This document shows positions 9,270 to 17,401 of a stretch of DNA of 64,000 nt, one piece after another. How positions within the stretch are numbered: the first letter of the stretch is position 1; the number at the start of each line of letters is the position of its first letter. A program made the translations under genes and the position numbers. Below the pieces are notes generated by a model. That model searched no databases. It had not been told where the DNA came from and saw nothing but the letters and a program-made list of their open reading frames with translations. Source of the stretch: Yoonia ponticola (GTDB lineage: Bacteria > Pseudomonadota > Alphaproteobacteria > Rhodobacterales > Rhodobacteraceae); NCBI RefSeq assembly GCF_014199395.1, contig NZ_JACIJM010000011.1, positions 1 through 64,000 on the forward strand, in the 5' to 3' direction.

Positions 9270-9605
9270 ATGAGTCTTCAGATTCAAAAGCTCGGCGCTC
9301 GCATTGTTGAGCATCGTGGCCCTAGCGGCGTTAGAGCCGCTGCAGCAGAAATTGGCGTTAGTTCAGCTACATTATCACGAATAGAAAATGGGCACGTACC
9401 CGACCTCGATACCTTTGCAAAAATATGTTCGTGGCTAGGAGAAGACCCTGCGCTATTCTTAGGAATCGAAGCAGATCGTTCTGTTAGGCCACCTCCCACC
9501 GTCCATATGCGCAAGAAGAATACTACAACGGTTGAGACAGCAACTGCGCTTGGTGCCATGATAGTAGCTGTTCAAAATGCCATCATCGCTCGAGAAGAAC
9601 TTTGA
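9270..9605 (+). CDS. XRE-family helix-turn-helix regulator
   Basis: The 111-residue protein has an XRE HTH near residues 8-65 (RAAAAEIGVSSATLSRIENGHVPDLDTFAKICSWLGED). The ATG at 9270 follows GGAGAA; an upstream TTG at 9258 has no comparable site. Two matching 16-bp palindromes upstream are its likely operators. It is followed after four bases by an ImmA/IrrE-type protease gene, the standard arrangement in which the protease cleaves the repressor under a specific trigger. Confidence 0.85.
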   Translation: MSLQIQKLGARIVEHRGPSGVRAAAAEIGVSSATLSRIENGHVPDLDTFAKICSWLGEDPALFLGIEADRSVRPPPTVHMRKKNTTTVETATALGAMIVAVQNAIIAREEL

Positions 9606-9609
9606 TTAG

Positions 9610-10170
9610 ATGCGCAGGGGGTTCAAGGCGCATGCAGAGCGATTGTCGCTCGATACAAGACATCGGTTAGGCATAAGCAATGACAATGCTATTGATCCCA
9701 TAGCACTTGTTCAGTCTAAGGGCTGTCTTGTCTGGACGCCCGAAGATGTGCCGGAATTTGATCTTTCACACCTTACCCAATTGACCGTCTCTGACCCCGA
9801 TAGCTGGGATGCCGTTACCATCAAGGAAGGCGACTGCACTGTCATTGTTGTCAACAACACTCGCCCTGCGCCAAGGCAAGCAAACACTATTATGCATGAA
9901 TGGGCACATCTTGAGCTGAAACATAAACCAAGCCGTGTTGACGAATTCGAAAATGGGCTCCTCCTCCTCAGCGACTATCCTAAAGAGCTCGAAGATGAAG
10001 CAAATTGGTTGTCTGGCGCTATGCTGGCGCCACGCGATGGTCTCGTGAACTTGCGAAAGCGAGGACTTGATGATGACCAAATTGCGGAGGCATTCGGTAT
10101 CAGCAGCCAACTCGCCACTTGGAGGCTTCGGATGACGGGCATCGACCGACAGTTCAATCGCCGAAATTGA
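9610..10170 (+). CDS. ImmA/IrrE family metallo-endopeptidase
   Basis: The 186-residue protein has the zinc-protease motif HEWAH at residues 96-100 and the family tail DEANWLSGAMLAPRDGL, which supplies the third ligand region. Members typically cleave a cognate XRE repressor, here the gene immediately upstream. This would couple a signal, such as DNA damage or phage infection, to derepression of nearby genes. The ATG at 9610 follows the XRE stop directly. The cleavage target is inferred from synteny. Confidence 0.88.
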   Translation: MRRGFKAHAERLSLDTRHRLGISNDNAIDPIALVQSKGCLVWTPEDVPEFDLSHLTQLTVSDPDSWDAVTIKEGDCTVIVVNNTRPAPRQANTIMHEWAHLELKHKPSRVDEFENGLLLLSDYPKELEDEANWLSGAMLAPRDGLVNLRKRGLDDDQIAEAFGISSQLATWRLRMTGIDRQFNRRN

Positions 10171-10187
10171 CGCCCTTCTAGGCAAGC

Positions 10188-10403
10188 GTGCCCTTTAGTG
10201 AAGCAACCTTGTCTAATGAAAGCTGTTCCAGCGAAGCGTCGTATCCTAAGTGCACAAGTGCGTTGAAGGTTGGCTGGCAGGAAACTGGGAAAAATGCAAA
10301 CCTTACTCCAGTTGCTTTCGTTACCCAAAAAATTGGCAGCAAAGGCAGAGGCCAAGAGTACGAGAAGGTAAGAGGTAGTCGCAGATTGGAAGGTGATAAA
10401 TGA
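10188..10403 (+). CDS. Possible small coupled ORF, unknown function
   Basis: This 71-codon ORF starts with GTG after AGG and ends in a TGA that overlaps the ATG of the next gene (ATGA at 10400-10403), an arrangement typical of translationally coupled genes. The product is Ser/Lys/Gly-rich with a basic C-terminus and matches nothing I recognise. It may be only leader sequence of the downstream gene. The overlap is the only positive evidence. Confidence 0.35.
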   Translation: MPFSEATLSNESCSSEASYPKCTSALKVGWQETGKNANLTPVAFVTQKIGSKGRGQEYEKVRGSRRLEGDK

Positions 10404-11143
10404 ATTGGCAAGAAATGGAAGATCAAGCCTGGGACGCGCTTTCAGCAGGCAACCACGACACGGCAACCCGACTTGCCCGAAACGTAGTGCGCCTCGAACC
10501 CAACGCCATCGACAGTTACAACATCCTTTGCCAAACCACTGACCTGATCGGAGAGAAAATCGCTTTTGCGAAAGAAGCGGTTCGCTTGGGTGAAATTCAG
10601 TTCAGAGATGAAATTTCAATAGCACCAAACGATGTTTATCCGTTCTACACTAACATAGAAACACGGCCTTATATGCGCGCTCTGCAAGGCCTGTCGGTAA
10701 CACTTTGGGCCGATGAGCGACCGGGCGCAAAAGAGGAGGCAATTCAAGTTGCTCAACATGCCCTACGTATCTGTCCAAACGACAATATCGGCTTCCGCTT
10801 TCTTCTGCTGGAATGGCTGGCCATAAGTGGCAAATGGTCTGACGGATATTCGATCGCGAAGACATATGGCGAAGATCCTATGGTCCCACTGCGGATGTGG
10901 GCTGCCCTTTATGGGTTTCAGGCTGGTGAACTCAACTATGCAAAAAAGCGTCTAGACGCTGCGCTGCACTACAATCCACATGTCGTCAAAGAGTTGACCA
11001 AGAAAAAGCCATCCAAGTTGTCGCCAATGGCAATGATGGCACATGGCTCAATAGAGGAAGCCAAAAATTACGCAGGCATCGCGCATGAAATCTGGCACAA
11101 TGTACCCGGTGCGTTCGAATGGCTAAAATCTGCAAGCCAATGA
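10400..11143 (+). CDS. TPR-like hypothetical protein
   Basis: The 247-residue, largely helical protein has tetratricopeptide-like stretches: residues 5-45 (ALSAGNHDTATRLARNVVRLEPNAIDSY), about 105-145 (EAIQVAQHALRICPNDNIGFRFLLLEWL) and about 175-200 (LYGFQAGELNYAKKRLDAALHYNP). TPRs mediate protein-protein contacts. It overlaps the next gene by ATGA at 11140, so the two probably act together. Whether it belongs with the XRE/ImmA pair upstream is unclear. Confidence 0.65.
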   Translation: MNWQEMEDQAWDALSAGNHDTATRLARNVVRLEPNAIDSYNILCQTTDLIGEKIAFAKEAVRLGEIQFRDEISIAPNDVYPFYTNIETRPYMRALQGLSVTLWADERPGAKEEAIQVAQHALRICPNDNIGFRFLLLEWLAISGKWSDGYSIAKTYGEDPMVPLRMWAALYGFQAGELNYAKKRLDAALHYNPHVVKELTKKKPSKLSPMAMMAHGSIEEAKNYAGIAHEIWHNVPGAFEWLKSASQ

Positions 11144-11946
11144 ATTACCGCAGCACCGCCCGCACCCACTGCCAGACAGCCAAGGCGCTCCTATCGAGCG
11201 GCACCGACGACGACGTGCTGCTTGCCGCTCTGAAACTGCGCATGACCTTGGAGAGCATTACCTACGATCGCTCCAAGGGCTACGCTGAGGAATTGGGCCC
11301 GGAGACCATGAAGACGTGGCAGCCCAAGAAGCTCATGGAGCGGATGCTTGAAGTCGATCCCCAGGCCGATGCTGACGCAACGCTATCCTTTGGCGAGGAA
11401 CCATCCCTTGGTGAGACGCCAGAAACCATGCAGCTCCTCGGCACAGATCACGTCTTGAACCTGCGGACGCTAAAAAAGCACTATGATGCCCTCGGCTCAT
11501 ACCTTCATACACCGACCCTTGCCCAGATCGAGCAGGGCAAAACGCACGATTATGCTAGGCTTGGGCAGCGTTGTTCCAAGATCATCGACGCTCTGGATAC
11601 AGCACTGAATTCCAAAGTCTGGAATTCTACCCTCGCTGTCAGGGGCGAGATCGACTGCGCAGAATGTGGTTCCGTCATTCGACGCCGTTTGCCCAAAGAC
11701 AGGGCTGAGCACGTCGTCGAGTGCTGGTCTTGCACGGCTAGCTACACAATGACCGAGATCGAGAATGAGAAAGTGCGCTTCGAGCCTCGATACGTGAATA
11801 TCCCATGTCCCAGAGCGGAATGCAGCAACGTGACACAACTTTGGGAAAAGGAAGTAGCTCAGGGGAATTCGTGGCCGTGCAACGGTTGTGGTTTCCAACT
11901 GACGTTTGCGCTTGGGATCACGGTCACGAAGACGGACGACACCTGA
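11140..11946 (+). CDS. Conserved hypothetical protein with C-terminal zinc ribbons
   Basis: I place the start at the ATG overlapping the preceding stop (268 residues). The N-terminal half is helical, with blocks DDDVLLAALKLRMTLESITYDR, KTWQPKKLMERMLEVDP and LKKHYDALGSYLHTPTL; this pattern resembles HEPN-like or DUF4145-like helical domains by eye. The C-terminal half has four Cys knuckles (CAEC, CWSC, the CPRAEC region and CNGC), making two zinc ribbons. Zinc ribbons often bind nucleic acid or proteins. The biochemical role is unknown. A probable terminator follows. Confidence 0.65.
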   Translation: MNYRSTARTHCQTAKALLSSGTDDDVLLAALKLRMTLESITYDRSKGYAEELGPETMKTWQPKKLMERMLEVDPQADADATLSFGEEPSLGETPETMQLLGTDHVLNLRTLKKHYDALGSYLHTPTLAQIEQGKTHDYARLGQRCSKIIDALDTALNSKVWNSTLAVRGEIDCAECGSVIRRRLPKDRAEHVVECWSCTASYTMTEIENEKVRFEPRYVNIPCPRAECSNVTQLWEKEVAQGNSWPCNGCGFQLTFALGITVTKTDDT

Positions 11947-11955
11947 CAAAAGAAA

Positions 11956-11985
11956 AACCCGCCACCTTGCGGCAACGGGCTTTCT
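11956..11985 (+). terminator. Probable rho-independent terminator
   Basis: A CCCG...CGGG stem with inner CC/GG pairing is followed by CTTTCT, 10-15 bases after the zinc-ribbon gene. Confidence 0.45.
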
Positions 11986-12096
11986 ATCTCTTTTGACGAT
12001 GAGGGAAGGTGCAAGCACCCGCGAACCTCAAAGCCTTGTGATATCTAACTATGCTCATATGCTGCGACTGTCAATATTTGGTTGCCAGAGCGGACT

Positions 12097-12768
12097 ATGC
12101 CTAACAACTTCACAGCCCAGCAGATCCTCGACCTAGAGGCAGTGCTTTCGCCGCCCCGTTTCGGGACATACCTGCGCGAGGCCGGTGGCGATCGTCACAA
12201 GGCAATGGAGCTCTATTGCTGGAACACCGACATCTCCGCCGCGTTCTACGTCATGCTGCAATTCTGCGAGCTTTCGATCCGAAACGGCGCTGTTGAGGCT
12301 GTAGAAGCGGTTTTTGGTCCGAATTGGCACCTGAACCGTGGCTTTGCCTACACCTTGCCAGTGCTGCGCAGTGGGCGCGGTTATCAACCACGGAATGACC
12401 TTCAGTCTTGCGCGGCACGCCTACCGACAGCAGGCAAGGTGGTTGCCGAGCTCAAGTTTGCCTTCTGGCAAAACCTGTTCGTCAAAGGCCAACAAGCCCG
12501 GATTTGGGACACACATTTGGCACCGGCGTTTCCTGGCTATGACAAGACGCGCACGCTCGCACAAACGCGGGTGCAGATGCACGACCACATCGAAAAAATC
12601 CGGAAGCTCCGAAATCGCATCGCGCACCACGAACCTATATTCGCCCGGAACCTAGCCGAGGATCGCGATCGCATCCGACAGGTCATTGAATGGCGACGGC
12701 CCGGTTCAGCGCAGTGGGTCGATACGATCGAACAGGTGACGACGCTGCTTGGGGCGAGACCTGCTTAG
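12097..12768 (+). CDS. Abi-like (HEPN) abortive-infection family protein
   Basis: The 223-residue protein has the Abi-family layout: an N-terminal helical region (WNTDISAAFYVMLQFCELSIRNGAVEAV) and a C-terminal LRNRIAHHEP with the HEPN ribonuclease signature R-x4-H (Arg172, His177). Related Abi proteins restrict phage by RNA cleavage or growth arrest. I chose the ATG at 12097 over the upstream TTG at 12082. It ends four bases into the convergent secreted-protein gene. No antitoxin partner is evident, so it may act alone. Confidence 0.75.
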   Translation: MPNNFTAQQILDLEAVLSPPRFGTYLREAGGDRHKAMELYCWNTDISAAFYVMLQFCELSIRNGAVEAVEAVFGPNWHLNRGFAYTLPVLRSGRGYQPRNDLQSCAARLPTAGKVVAELKFAFWQNLFVKGQQARIWDTHLAPAFPGYDKTRTLAQTRVQMHDHIEKIRKLRNRIAHHEPIFARNLAEDRDRIRQVIEWRRPGSAQWVDTIEQVTTLLGARPA

Positions 12769-13778
12769 AAGGTCCAGTTGCAAGTCTCGGCCAATTCCCC
12801 CAACACTCCGCGCAATCCCGATACATCAAATATAGCCGTGTTTGGATTTTCGCCGTAAGGGATTGTCTGAAGAACAAGCCGGTCCTCGTCCAAAAGCTCC
12901 TTCAGAAGGTTCCCGGCCCAACTAGGGGCAAAGGTGGCGTTGCGGTCTGTGGAGACACCCCACCGCTCCTCCCTCGCCTGCCCCGCGCCGATCCGGACGG
13001 TGACGCGCTTCCATTCCGAATATACATCGCCGGAATCGTCGCCAAGGAAGTCGCCCCAGATGACATAAGCCTCTGTCGTGTTCGACTTGCACCGGGCGAT
13101 GAAGGTAACGGGATCTCCGGAGCGAGACGTACCAGTCTCAGCCGCAAGCGACAGTGTAACTGTTAGGGTGTCGTCGATTGGGTTGGTTTCTGTCCGAACC
13201 CGCCACGCGCCAGATCCGGCACCTTCGTCGTTCGATGTGACCGGTTCCTCTGGAACGGCAGTCTCATTGATTGCCGCACCGACCTCGTAGGAATACGTTC
13301 CACATAGACCTGAGCTATTGATGTCGAATGGCGGCTCGCTCGACTGGAATACAGCCATTGTCAGGGATGGATCACCGCCAAACAAGCTTTGCTCATAGAA
13401 GACCGCGAAAAGACTTTGGGCCGGATCGTCACTACCGCAGAGTGTGTTCCCGTTCTGCAATGAACCCGGGTCATCAGAAAGGCGAAACACCTCCGCCGTC
13501 TGCTTGCCCTGTCCGCCAACATCCCACGTCCGCCATGACGCACCCTCGGACGTCAGATCCACCGATACACCATTCCCGAAGCTCATGCTCATGGTGCTGC
13601 CTTCGGTCGCAAACGCTTCATCGCCAGACAGTGCAATCTCGCCCGTGATCGCCGCCGCCGTCCGACTGATCGGCGCAAATGATCGCGCATCCTGCCAGAC
13701 GTTTCGTTCTATCGCTGACTGAGCAAACACTGAATGAGGCAGGACTAAAAGAATTAGCAAAAATGAGGAATGGTACAT
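12765..13778 (-). CDS. Secreted hypothetical protein
   Basis: The 337-residue protein opens with a clear signal peptide (hydrophobic residues 4-18, cleavage after VFA). The mature part is acidic and Ser/Thr/Gly-rich, with few Cys residues (around 113, 159 and near the C-terminus), and looks beta-rich. No enzymatic motif is recognised. It is probably periplasmic or extracellular. It overlaps the Abi gene tail-to-tail by four bases, so the two are transcribed convergently. The gene resembles no neighbour and may be cargo. Confidence 0.65.
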   Translation of the reverse strand: MYHSSFLLILLVLPHSVFAQSAIERNVWQDARSFAPISRTAAAITGEIALSGDEAFATEGSTMSMSFGNGVSVDLTSEGASWRTWDVGGQGKQTAEVFRLSDDPGSLQNGNTLCGSDDPAQSLFAVFYEQSLFGGDPSLTMAVFQSSEPPFDINSSGLCGTYSYEVGAAINETAVPEEPVTSNDEGAGSGAWRVRTETNPIDDTLTVTLSLAAETGTSRSGDPVTFIARCKSNTTEAYVIWGDFLGDDSGDVYSEWKRVTVRIGAGQAREERWGVSTDRNATFAPSWAGNLLKELLDEDRLVLQTIPYGENPNTAIFDVSGLRGVLGELAETCNWTF

Positions 13779-13841
13779 TGGTTTCTCTACATAAGGTTCG
13801 GTGTTGGCAGATGGGAATAATGGAGTTGAGAATTGCTATTC

Positions 13842-14351
13842 TTATGGCATCGCGGCGCGGATCTGCTTGGTGACATCTTCGACATCAGGTTCGTCCCAAA
13901 CATCATCACGTAACATGAACTTGCTACTGTTCGCATGGGCTATATAGGTTGCACGTCCCTCGACCAAGCGGAGCGGAACAAGTGCTGCCCGTACAATTTG
14001 GAATTCATCATCAAACAAGACCGCTGCCAAGACATCAAAATGGCCAGATGATAAATCTCTCATGGCTGAAAGTTGGCGTGACTTGTTGCGTCGATGAATT
14101 CTTCGGCCTTTGATTTGGTATCGTGTTCCATCACTGCCCGTTGCATCAAACCCACGCTCTGAGTTTGGTGCCTGCGTCCACCCAAAAGCCTGACAAAACA
14201 GATATTCCGCCAAGTCTCCGGTGGGATTGTTTGCGCTTCGAACAACACCTCGTTCTCGAAGTTCCTCACCAATCCCGGCGTGAAACGCCAGAAGTTCCGG
14301 TACAGATAAGGCGGTAAGGTCACGTATCGCGGGTTTAGGTCGCACTGTCAT
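13842..14351 (-). CDS. DUF6998-like protein with PD-(D/E)xK-type nuclease motif
   Basis: The 169-residue protein has GVVRSANNPTGDLAEYLFCQAFGW, then GFDATGSDGTRYQIKGRR and RQLSAMRDLSSGHFDVLAAVLF, which I recognise as the DUF6998 pattern. The D...QIK arrangement (Asp in GFDAT, Gln-Ile-Lys after the next strand) matches a PD-(D/E)xK nuclease core in which Gln replaces Glu, as in some restriction enzymes. It overlaps the HNH gene by ATGA at 14348-14351, so the two are co-translated. It is a possible restriction component, and no methylase accompanies it. Confidence 0.7.
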   Translation of the reverse strand: MTVRPKPAIRDLTALSVPELLAFHAGIGEELRERGVVRSANNPTGDLAEYLFCQAFGWTQAPNSERGFDATGSDGTRYQIKGRRIHRRNKSRQLSAMRDLSSGHFDVLAAVLFDDEFQIVRAALVPLRLVEGRATYIAHANSSKFMLRDDVWDEPDVEDVTKQIRAAMP

Positions 14352-15118
14352 TTCAGCCCCTCAAATGCGCCAAATGCCGGACCACATTCGCCATCCGCCT
14401 CCAGCGCAACGTATGTTGGAACTTCGAACCGTCCACATTGAATGCCATCACTGTTCCAACGACACTGGAAGCATGGCAAGTAGTCGTTATCGTAAAACTC
14501 CGGTTCATTATGCTCCGGGTGGGCTTTGGAATGGCACCCATGACAGAGTGCTACGAGTTGAAACAGAAGTTCATCACCTATATTTGCATATGTAGTGTGG
14601 TGAACAACTGTCGCCGGGGCCTCAAGACACCCTTCGCACAGACCGTTGGCACGGCGCACTACTTTAGATCTCTTCGCCTGCCACAATGCAGTTCTGCGGT
14701 AAGCTTCATATTCGGCCTTCCAGTCTTTTGTCTTTGCGAAAAGCTCAGTGTCAGCAAGAGTTTGTAGCTTGATAAATTTCAATTGGATGTGCGCACGAGC
14801 CGTTTTCCGACCCTCCAAGTAAGCTACATGCTGATCCATGTCCCACTTTGGTAGGTCAGGCTGCTTTGAAACGGCGTTTCCAATTGACGCACCACAATCC
14901 AAGCACTGCAATTTGCACATTGGCCCGCCGCTCGCGGTGATCCTCACCCGAAATTCGGTTTTTGCGTGTTGGCAGTTCGATTGATCATGCTCATCGATCT
15001 CGGTCTTGTATGCCTCGACCAGCTCACCGCAGATCGTCGCTACTCCACCTTCAGGATTCGTAATTATTTTCCGCTTCATAGCTGACACGATTTTTCCTTC
15101 AGACGACTTCGAAGCCAT
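14348..15118 (-). CDS. HNH endonuclease-like protein
   Basis: The 256-residue protein has a central HNH-type zinc finger nuclease: RANGLCEGC, VVHHTTYANIGDELLFQLVALC and CHGCHSKAH, supplying paired CxxC ligands and the active-site His-His and His. An N-terminal Cys pair (CKLQCLDC) and a later CFQC suggest additional zinc sites. It probably cuts DNA. It is upstream of and overlaps the DUF6998-like gene. The two nuclease-fold proteins may form a restriction or defence pair; this pairing is inferred. Confidence 0.75.
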   Translation of the reverse strand: MASKSSEGKIVSAMKRKIITNPEGGVATICGELVEAYKTEIDEHDQSNCQHAKTEFRVRITASGGPMCKLQCLDCGASIGNAVSKQPDLPKWDMDQHVAYLEGRKTARAHIQLKFIKLQTLADTELFAKTKDWKAEYEAYRRTALWQAKRSKVVRRANGLCEGCLEAPATVVHHTTYANIGDELLFQLVALCHGCHSKAHPEHNEPEFYDNDYLPCFQCRWNSDGIQCGRFEVPTYVALEADGECGPAFGAFEGLK

Positions 15119-15164
15119 TTCGCAATCAAATTCGAAACACTTTCTTCAATAGTAACTGAGATTG

Positions 15165-15710
15165 TCACCTCAGCCTCGAAATTGTGGTGTGAGCGACACC
15201 AAGGTCCTTAGCAATCGCGCGGCAGGTTTCTCCATTCGCCATACGATCACGGGCAAGTTGGCGCTGATGGTCTGTGAGTTTTGGCTTACGTCCAAACTTA
15301 GTACCGTTGGCGATAGCGATTTGGCGGCCTTCATTAGCGCGTCGGGTGATCCTTTCTCGCTCGTCCTCAGCCAAAGCAGAGAGAAAGGCCAAGATGCCCT
15401 TGCCCATGGGAGTCGTTAGGTCGAGCCAGGGCTTGTCCAAGACTTTAACGGTCGCTGATCGATCCGCGACGCGTTGGATGATATTGATTCCATCCATCAT
15501 TGATCGTGTCGCCCTGTCCCATTCAGCGATCACGAGGATGTCCCCTACCCCTAGAGCATCGATGGCACGTTCCAACTGAGGTCGGCCTTTGACTGTTCGG
15601 CCCGACGCAACTTCACGAAAGATCTTGTCCGCTTTGGCAGTGTTCAAGGCACCGATCTGGCGATCAAGGGATTGTCCTTGGCTGGACACTCTGGCGTAAC
15701 CGATATGCAT
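15165..15710 (-). CDS. Serine recombinase (resolvase/invertase family)
   Basis: The 181-residue protein shows the resolvase catalytic N-terminus MHIGYARVSSQGQSLDRQ (nucleophilic Ser at 9 or 10), the conserved EWDRATRSM and LSALAEDERERITRRANEGR helix, and a C-terminal Hin-type HTH (LTDHQRQLARDRMANGETCRAIAKDLGVAHTTISR). Length is normal for Tn3-type resolvases or invertases. No transposase or res site was recognised beside it, so it may be a relic of a transposon or a stand-alone plasmid resolvase. Confidence 0.9.
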   Translation of the reverse strand: MHIGYARVSSQGQSLDRQIGALNTAKADKIFREVASGRTVKGRPQLERAIDALGVGDILVIAEWDRATRSMMDGINIIQRVADRSATVKVLDKPWLDLTTPMGKGILAFLSALAEDERERITRRANEGRQIAIANGTKFGRKPKLTDHQRQLARDRMANGETCRAIAKDLGVAHTTISRLR

Positions 15711-15840
15711 GTGGAGACCCTACAACAGGGAGCATAATTGCGCACCTGATTTATGCACCAATCTATGAGCCTTGTTTTTATGACCGCGTCGAGCCGTTGC
15801 AAATATCATGAGTTTCGAAACTGACGATTGTTAATGCTAC

Positions 15841-17127
15841 TTACCCAAGGTTCACGTCGACCAAGTCGCTTGGCTTGAGGCGGTAACGAATAACGTTCCC
15901 CTCGTGAAGTCCTGAGAGCTGATCTCTGATGTAGGCGACAACGCCATCTCGATCCTCTTCGGGCACAGCGGCCGCAGCGGCCATTGCAAGCACCTCGTTT
16001 TGGCGAAATTCCTTGAATTCTAGAACACAACGGCGAACGGCCGTACGAACGAACTCCCGATAGGCCAGCGCCGCTTTCTCAGGGCTCTCCACATCAGCGC
16101 GCAGGATACGGTACTTTTCAGCCGAAGCGAGATAAGCATCCATGTAGACTTCGCGGAGCAGCGACACGTTGTTCAACTCGTAAATCCCGATCAAGCCATC
16201 GATGTAGTCGCTGTCATCCATCGCAGTAAAGGACATCGGCGCAAGGTCCGATTTCAGCAACGGAATGTTGGACGCCACGCGAGAGGTCCGTTTGTTGACG
16301 TCGGCGAAAGCCTGCAAATACGGAATGTGAACGAGCAAGAAAAAGGATTGCTCGAACGGGTCAGTGATCTGAGCCGCCTTGTGCAGAAGGATGTCAAATT
16401 CCTCGGCGATCGTGACCGCGTCGTCGAGTGGCCGATAGCTTGAATGTGAAATCCCGACAGGCATCGCACGCAACCGCCCAGACATGGCCGGATCTGCAAG
16501 CAAACCGTCCGACAGGAGGGCATGAAGCGAAAATAGATCGGGGCGGCGAAGCCCGACTTCGTCGAGATTGTCGACGACATACTGAATAGCCTCTTTGTGG
16601 TTCAGGATCATTAGAGCTTCTTTGCGATCCTTTCCCTCGACCTCTTCGCCAAACCGGATCAGCCTTTCAGTTTGCAAAATGTCATAGGTGTTGCCTTCCA
16701 TCCTGGAGGACGCCCAGCTGAGGTCTACAAGGAGTTGTTCCAGAATGCGGCGAGCATACGTGCCTGCTGGAATTTCTCCCCCTTGAGGTCGCCCGGCCTC
16801 AAGCAAACGAACGCGGTCAGCTTCAGGCAAATACCACGTCTTTCCCGGAACATAGGCATCTAGGAACTCTGGACGGTAGGTCACTGGAGGGCGCCGGTTA
16901 TAGGGGGTCGACAAATACGCGCGCACAACCGACGCTCCCGCTATTTGGTAACCTGTCGCCCGACCCTTTCCTGAGACCTCAAGGCGGCCTTCATCCACCA
17001 AGCGCTTCAAGGCCCGCCAAACGGTCGTTTCACTTACATCTCGTGCCACACCCTTACGAATGGCGTCCCGTCCAGCACCTGGGTTCGCTGCTGTGAAGTT
17101 GAGAATGTCTTGATCAGTAAGGGCCAT
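15841..17127 (-). CDS. Winged-helix Fic family protein with altered active site
   Basis: The 428-residue protein has an N-terminal winged helix (residues 1-60, GVARDVSETTVWRALKRLVDEGRLE), then a Fic domain. The inhibitory motif SSRMEGN (Ser140-Glu144-Gly145) is intact. The active-site loop reads LQAFADVNKR (271-280), where the canonical HPFx(D/E)GN(G/K)R His is replaced by Gln272 and the Gly by Val. AMP transfer by the usual mechanism is therefore doubtful. It may act as a DNA-binding regulator. The divergent intergenic region holds four TGAAACGA motifs, consistent with autoregulation. Confidence 0.82.
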   Translation of the reverse strand: MALTDQDILNFTAANPGAGRDAIRKGVARDVSETTVWRALKRLVDEGRLEVSGKGRATGYQIAGASVVRAYLSTPYNRRPPVTYRPEFLDAYVPGKTWYLPEADRVRLLEAGRPQGGEIPAGTYARRILEQLLVDLSWASSRMEGNTYDILQTERLIRFGEEVEGKDRKEALMILNHKEAIQYVVDNLDEVGLRRPDLFSLHALLSDGLLADPAMSGRLRAMPVGISHSSYRPLDDAVTIAEEFDILLHKAAQITDPFEQSFFLLVHIPYLQAFADVNKRTSRVASNIPLLKSDLAPMSFTAMDDSDYIDGLIGIYELNNVSLLREVYMDAYLASAEKYRILRADVESPEKAALAYREFVRTAVRRCVLEFKEFRQNEVLAMAAAAAVPEEDRDGVVAYIRDQLSGLHEGNVIRYRLKPSDLVDVNLG

Positions 17128-17334
17128 GAAACGATATCCTTAGTACGTGAACCGATTATTACATTGATAAACATAGGGTATTTATCATTTGAAGTTTTCG
17201 TTTCACGGATTTTGCAACGATTTATAGAACTAAGTGCTATCTGAGTCTAGTAGGTCAGTTTGAAACGATTATCACTTTGAAAACACTACGAAAGAACGTG
17301 GAAAGACGTTATCGTTGCAGGTAACATGAAACGA
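17127..17334. promoter_or_regulatory. Cluster of TGAAACGA operator-like motifs
   Basis: The 8-mer TGAAACGA occurs at 17127, 17261 and 17327, and inverted at 17198 (TCGTTTCA). The broader form G(A/C)AACGAT(A/T) adds 17214-17223 and inverted 17309-17318. It fills the region between the divergent winged-helix Fic gene and the 539-residue gene. The first copy overlaps the Fic start codon, so a bound repressor could block expression. Confidence 0.6.
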
Positions 17335-17401
17335 GGGCCACAACGGCGTAAAGAACGTAGATGTGCGCGACAATGCCTAAGACACTAACTGGAACGAACC
17401 C

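Noticed and set aside
15165..15710. Active transposon carrying the resolvase
   Set aside because: No transposase or terminal inverted repeats were recognised around it.
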